Assembly (NCBI GenBank): GCA_955652195.1
Contig: CATPBC010000066.1
Coordinates: 1-6,297 of the forward strand
Direction: 5' to 3'
Length of the DNA stretch: 6,297 nt
Origin: an uncultured Xanthobacteraceae bacterium
GTDB taxonomy: Bacteria; Pseudomonadota; Alphaproteobacteria; Rhizobiales; Xanthobacteraceae
Shown here: positions 5,750 through 6,297 of the stretch, piece by piece
Layout of the letters: every line of letters starts with the position of its first letter
How positions within the stretch are numbered: position 1 is the stretch's first letter
Translations under genes and position numbers: made by a program
The notes under the pieces: generated by a model
The model's input: the letters and a program-made list of their open reading frames with translations, nothing else
What the model was told of the DNA's origin: nothing
Database searches by the model: none

Positions 5750-6297
5750 ATGTTGTCGCGCACCGCCGATAATCTTTATTGGCTCGCTCGCTATGTTGAG
5801 CGGGCGGAATATCTCGCGCGTATTCTCGACACAACACTTCGGCTGATCACTCTACCCTTGAGCTATGGCGGCGACACCAATGAATGGGAATCGGCAGTCG
5901 CTAGCGCCGGTTGCGCGAATGCGTTTTTTGCCGCTCACGAGGAAGCCAATGAGGAAACAGTCACGAATTTTTTGGCGTTTTCAGCCACAAACCCGTCCTC
6001 TATCCGCAACTGTTTCGAAATCGCGCGGCTGAATGCGCGCGCCGTGCGCACCGCGCTCACGACCGAAATGTGGGACACTATCAACAGTATCTGGCTTGAA
6101 CTGAAGCATTGGAACAAAGGCCCATCGTCGCGCGAGGAGCTTGCGCGATTCCTGCGCTGGGTCATGGGATCGTCGCTGCGCTATGACGGCTCCGCCTATC
6201 GGACCATGCTGCGCAACGACGCCTATTTTTTCTCGCGCATTGGCGTATATCTCGAGCGCGCTGATAACATCGCGCGCATTCTTGATGTGAAATACCA
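5750..6297 (+). CDS. Alpha-E domain protein (DUF403), 5' part
   Basis: The first 182 codons of an alpha-helical protein whose family is about 310 aa, cut by the right edge. It begins MLSRTADNLYWLARYVERAE, the family's typical opening. The helix motif LARYVERAEYLARILD (12-27) recurs as IGVYLERADNIARILD (164-179), an internal repeat typical of alpha-E, named for its helices with conserved Glu. No signal peptide or membrane segment is visible. The ATG at 5750 has CCGGAG eight bases upstream. The cpATP-grasp gene ends 54 bases earlier; the two families are neighbours in many bacteria, often with a transglutaminase-like protein and a proteasome-like Anbu peptidase. The biochemical role is unknown; a partner or substrate-handling subunit of the ligase is the usual proposal. 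Confidence 0.9.
   Translation, partial: MLSRTADNLYWLARYVERAEYLARILDTTLRLITLPLSYGGDTNEWESAVASAGCANAFFAAHEEANEETVTNFLAFSATNPSSIRNCFEIARLNARAVRTALTTEMWDTINSIWLELKHWNKGPSSREELARFLRWVMGSSLRYDGSAYRTMLRNDAYFFSRIGVYLERADNIARILDVKY

Overview
The window looks like chromosome of a GC-rich alphaproteobacterium, most likely of the order Hyphomicrobiales (Bradyrhizobium/Beijerinckiaceae-like). The reasons are an Omp25/31-type barrel whose mature protein begins ADLPPPV, a cpATP-grasp/alpha-E gene pair and a DUF3291-type protein that read like rhizobial relatives, GTG and TTG starts, and an ars operon with an AqpS-like channel. This placement rests on remembered family sequences, not on a search.

Bases 1-2190, all on the minus strand, form an arsenic-resistance operon in the order arsR - grxB - arsC - aqpS-like. 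arsR overlaps grxB by ATGA, and arsC overlaps the channel gene by ATGA; 33 bases separate grxB from arsC. The AT-rich promoter region carries a good sigma70-type promoter and two copies of ATTTCAA-N6-TTGAAAT, 41 bp centre to centre. One covers the -35 box, the other the predicted transcript start and the arsR start codon. The expected logic is that arsenite releases ArsR, ArsC reduces arsenate, glutaredoxin 2 and glutathione probably supply electrons, and the channel lets arsenite leave the cell.

Bases 2256-4060, also minus strand, hold three genes of poorly known function: a small DUF3291-like protein, an outer-membrane beta-barrel 18 bases upstream of it, and a secreted DUF2141 protein. The barrel gene has its ribosome binding site and signal peptide in one frame and its mature protein in another, so it carries a probable single-base frameshift. 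The DUF2141 signal peptide contains three 12-base repeats.

Bases 4061-4276 are a divergent intergenic region with a strong hairpin. From 4277 to the end, plus strand, lie a complete circularly permuted ATP-grasp protein and the first 182 codons of an alpha-E protein. This pair belongs to a widespread, biochemically uncharacterised predicted peptide-ligation cluster; transglutaminase-like and proteasome-like (Anbu) genes would be expected nearby, outside the window.

No tRNA, rRNA, CRISPR array or insertion sequence was seen. I found no wholly new system. The most useful leads are the twin operators with a start codon inside one of them, the glutaredoxin inside the ars operon, the frameshifted porin and the cpATP-grasp/alpha-E pair.
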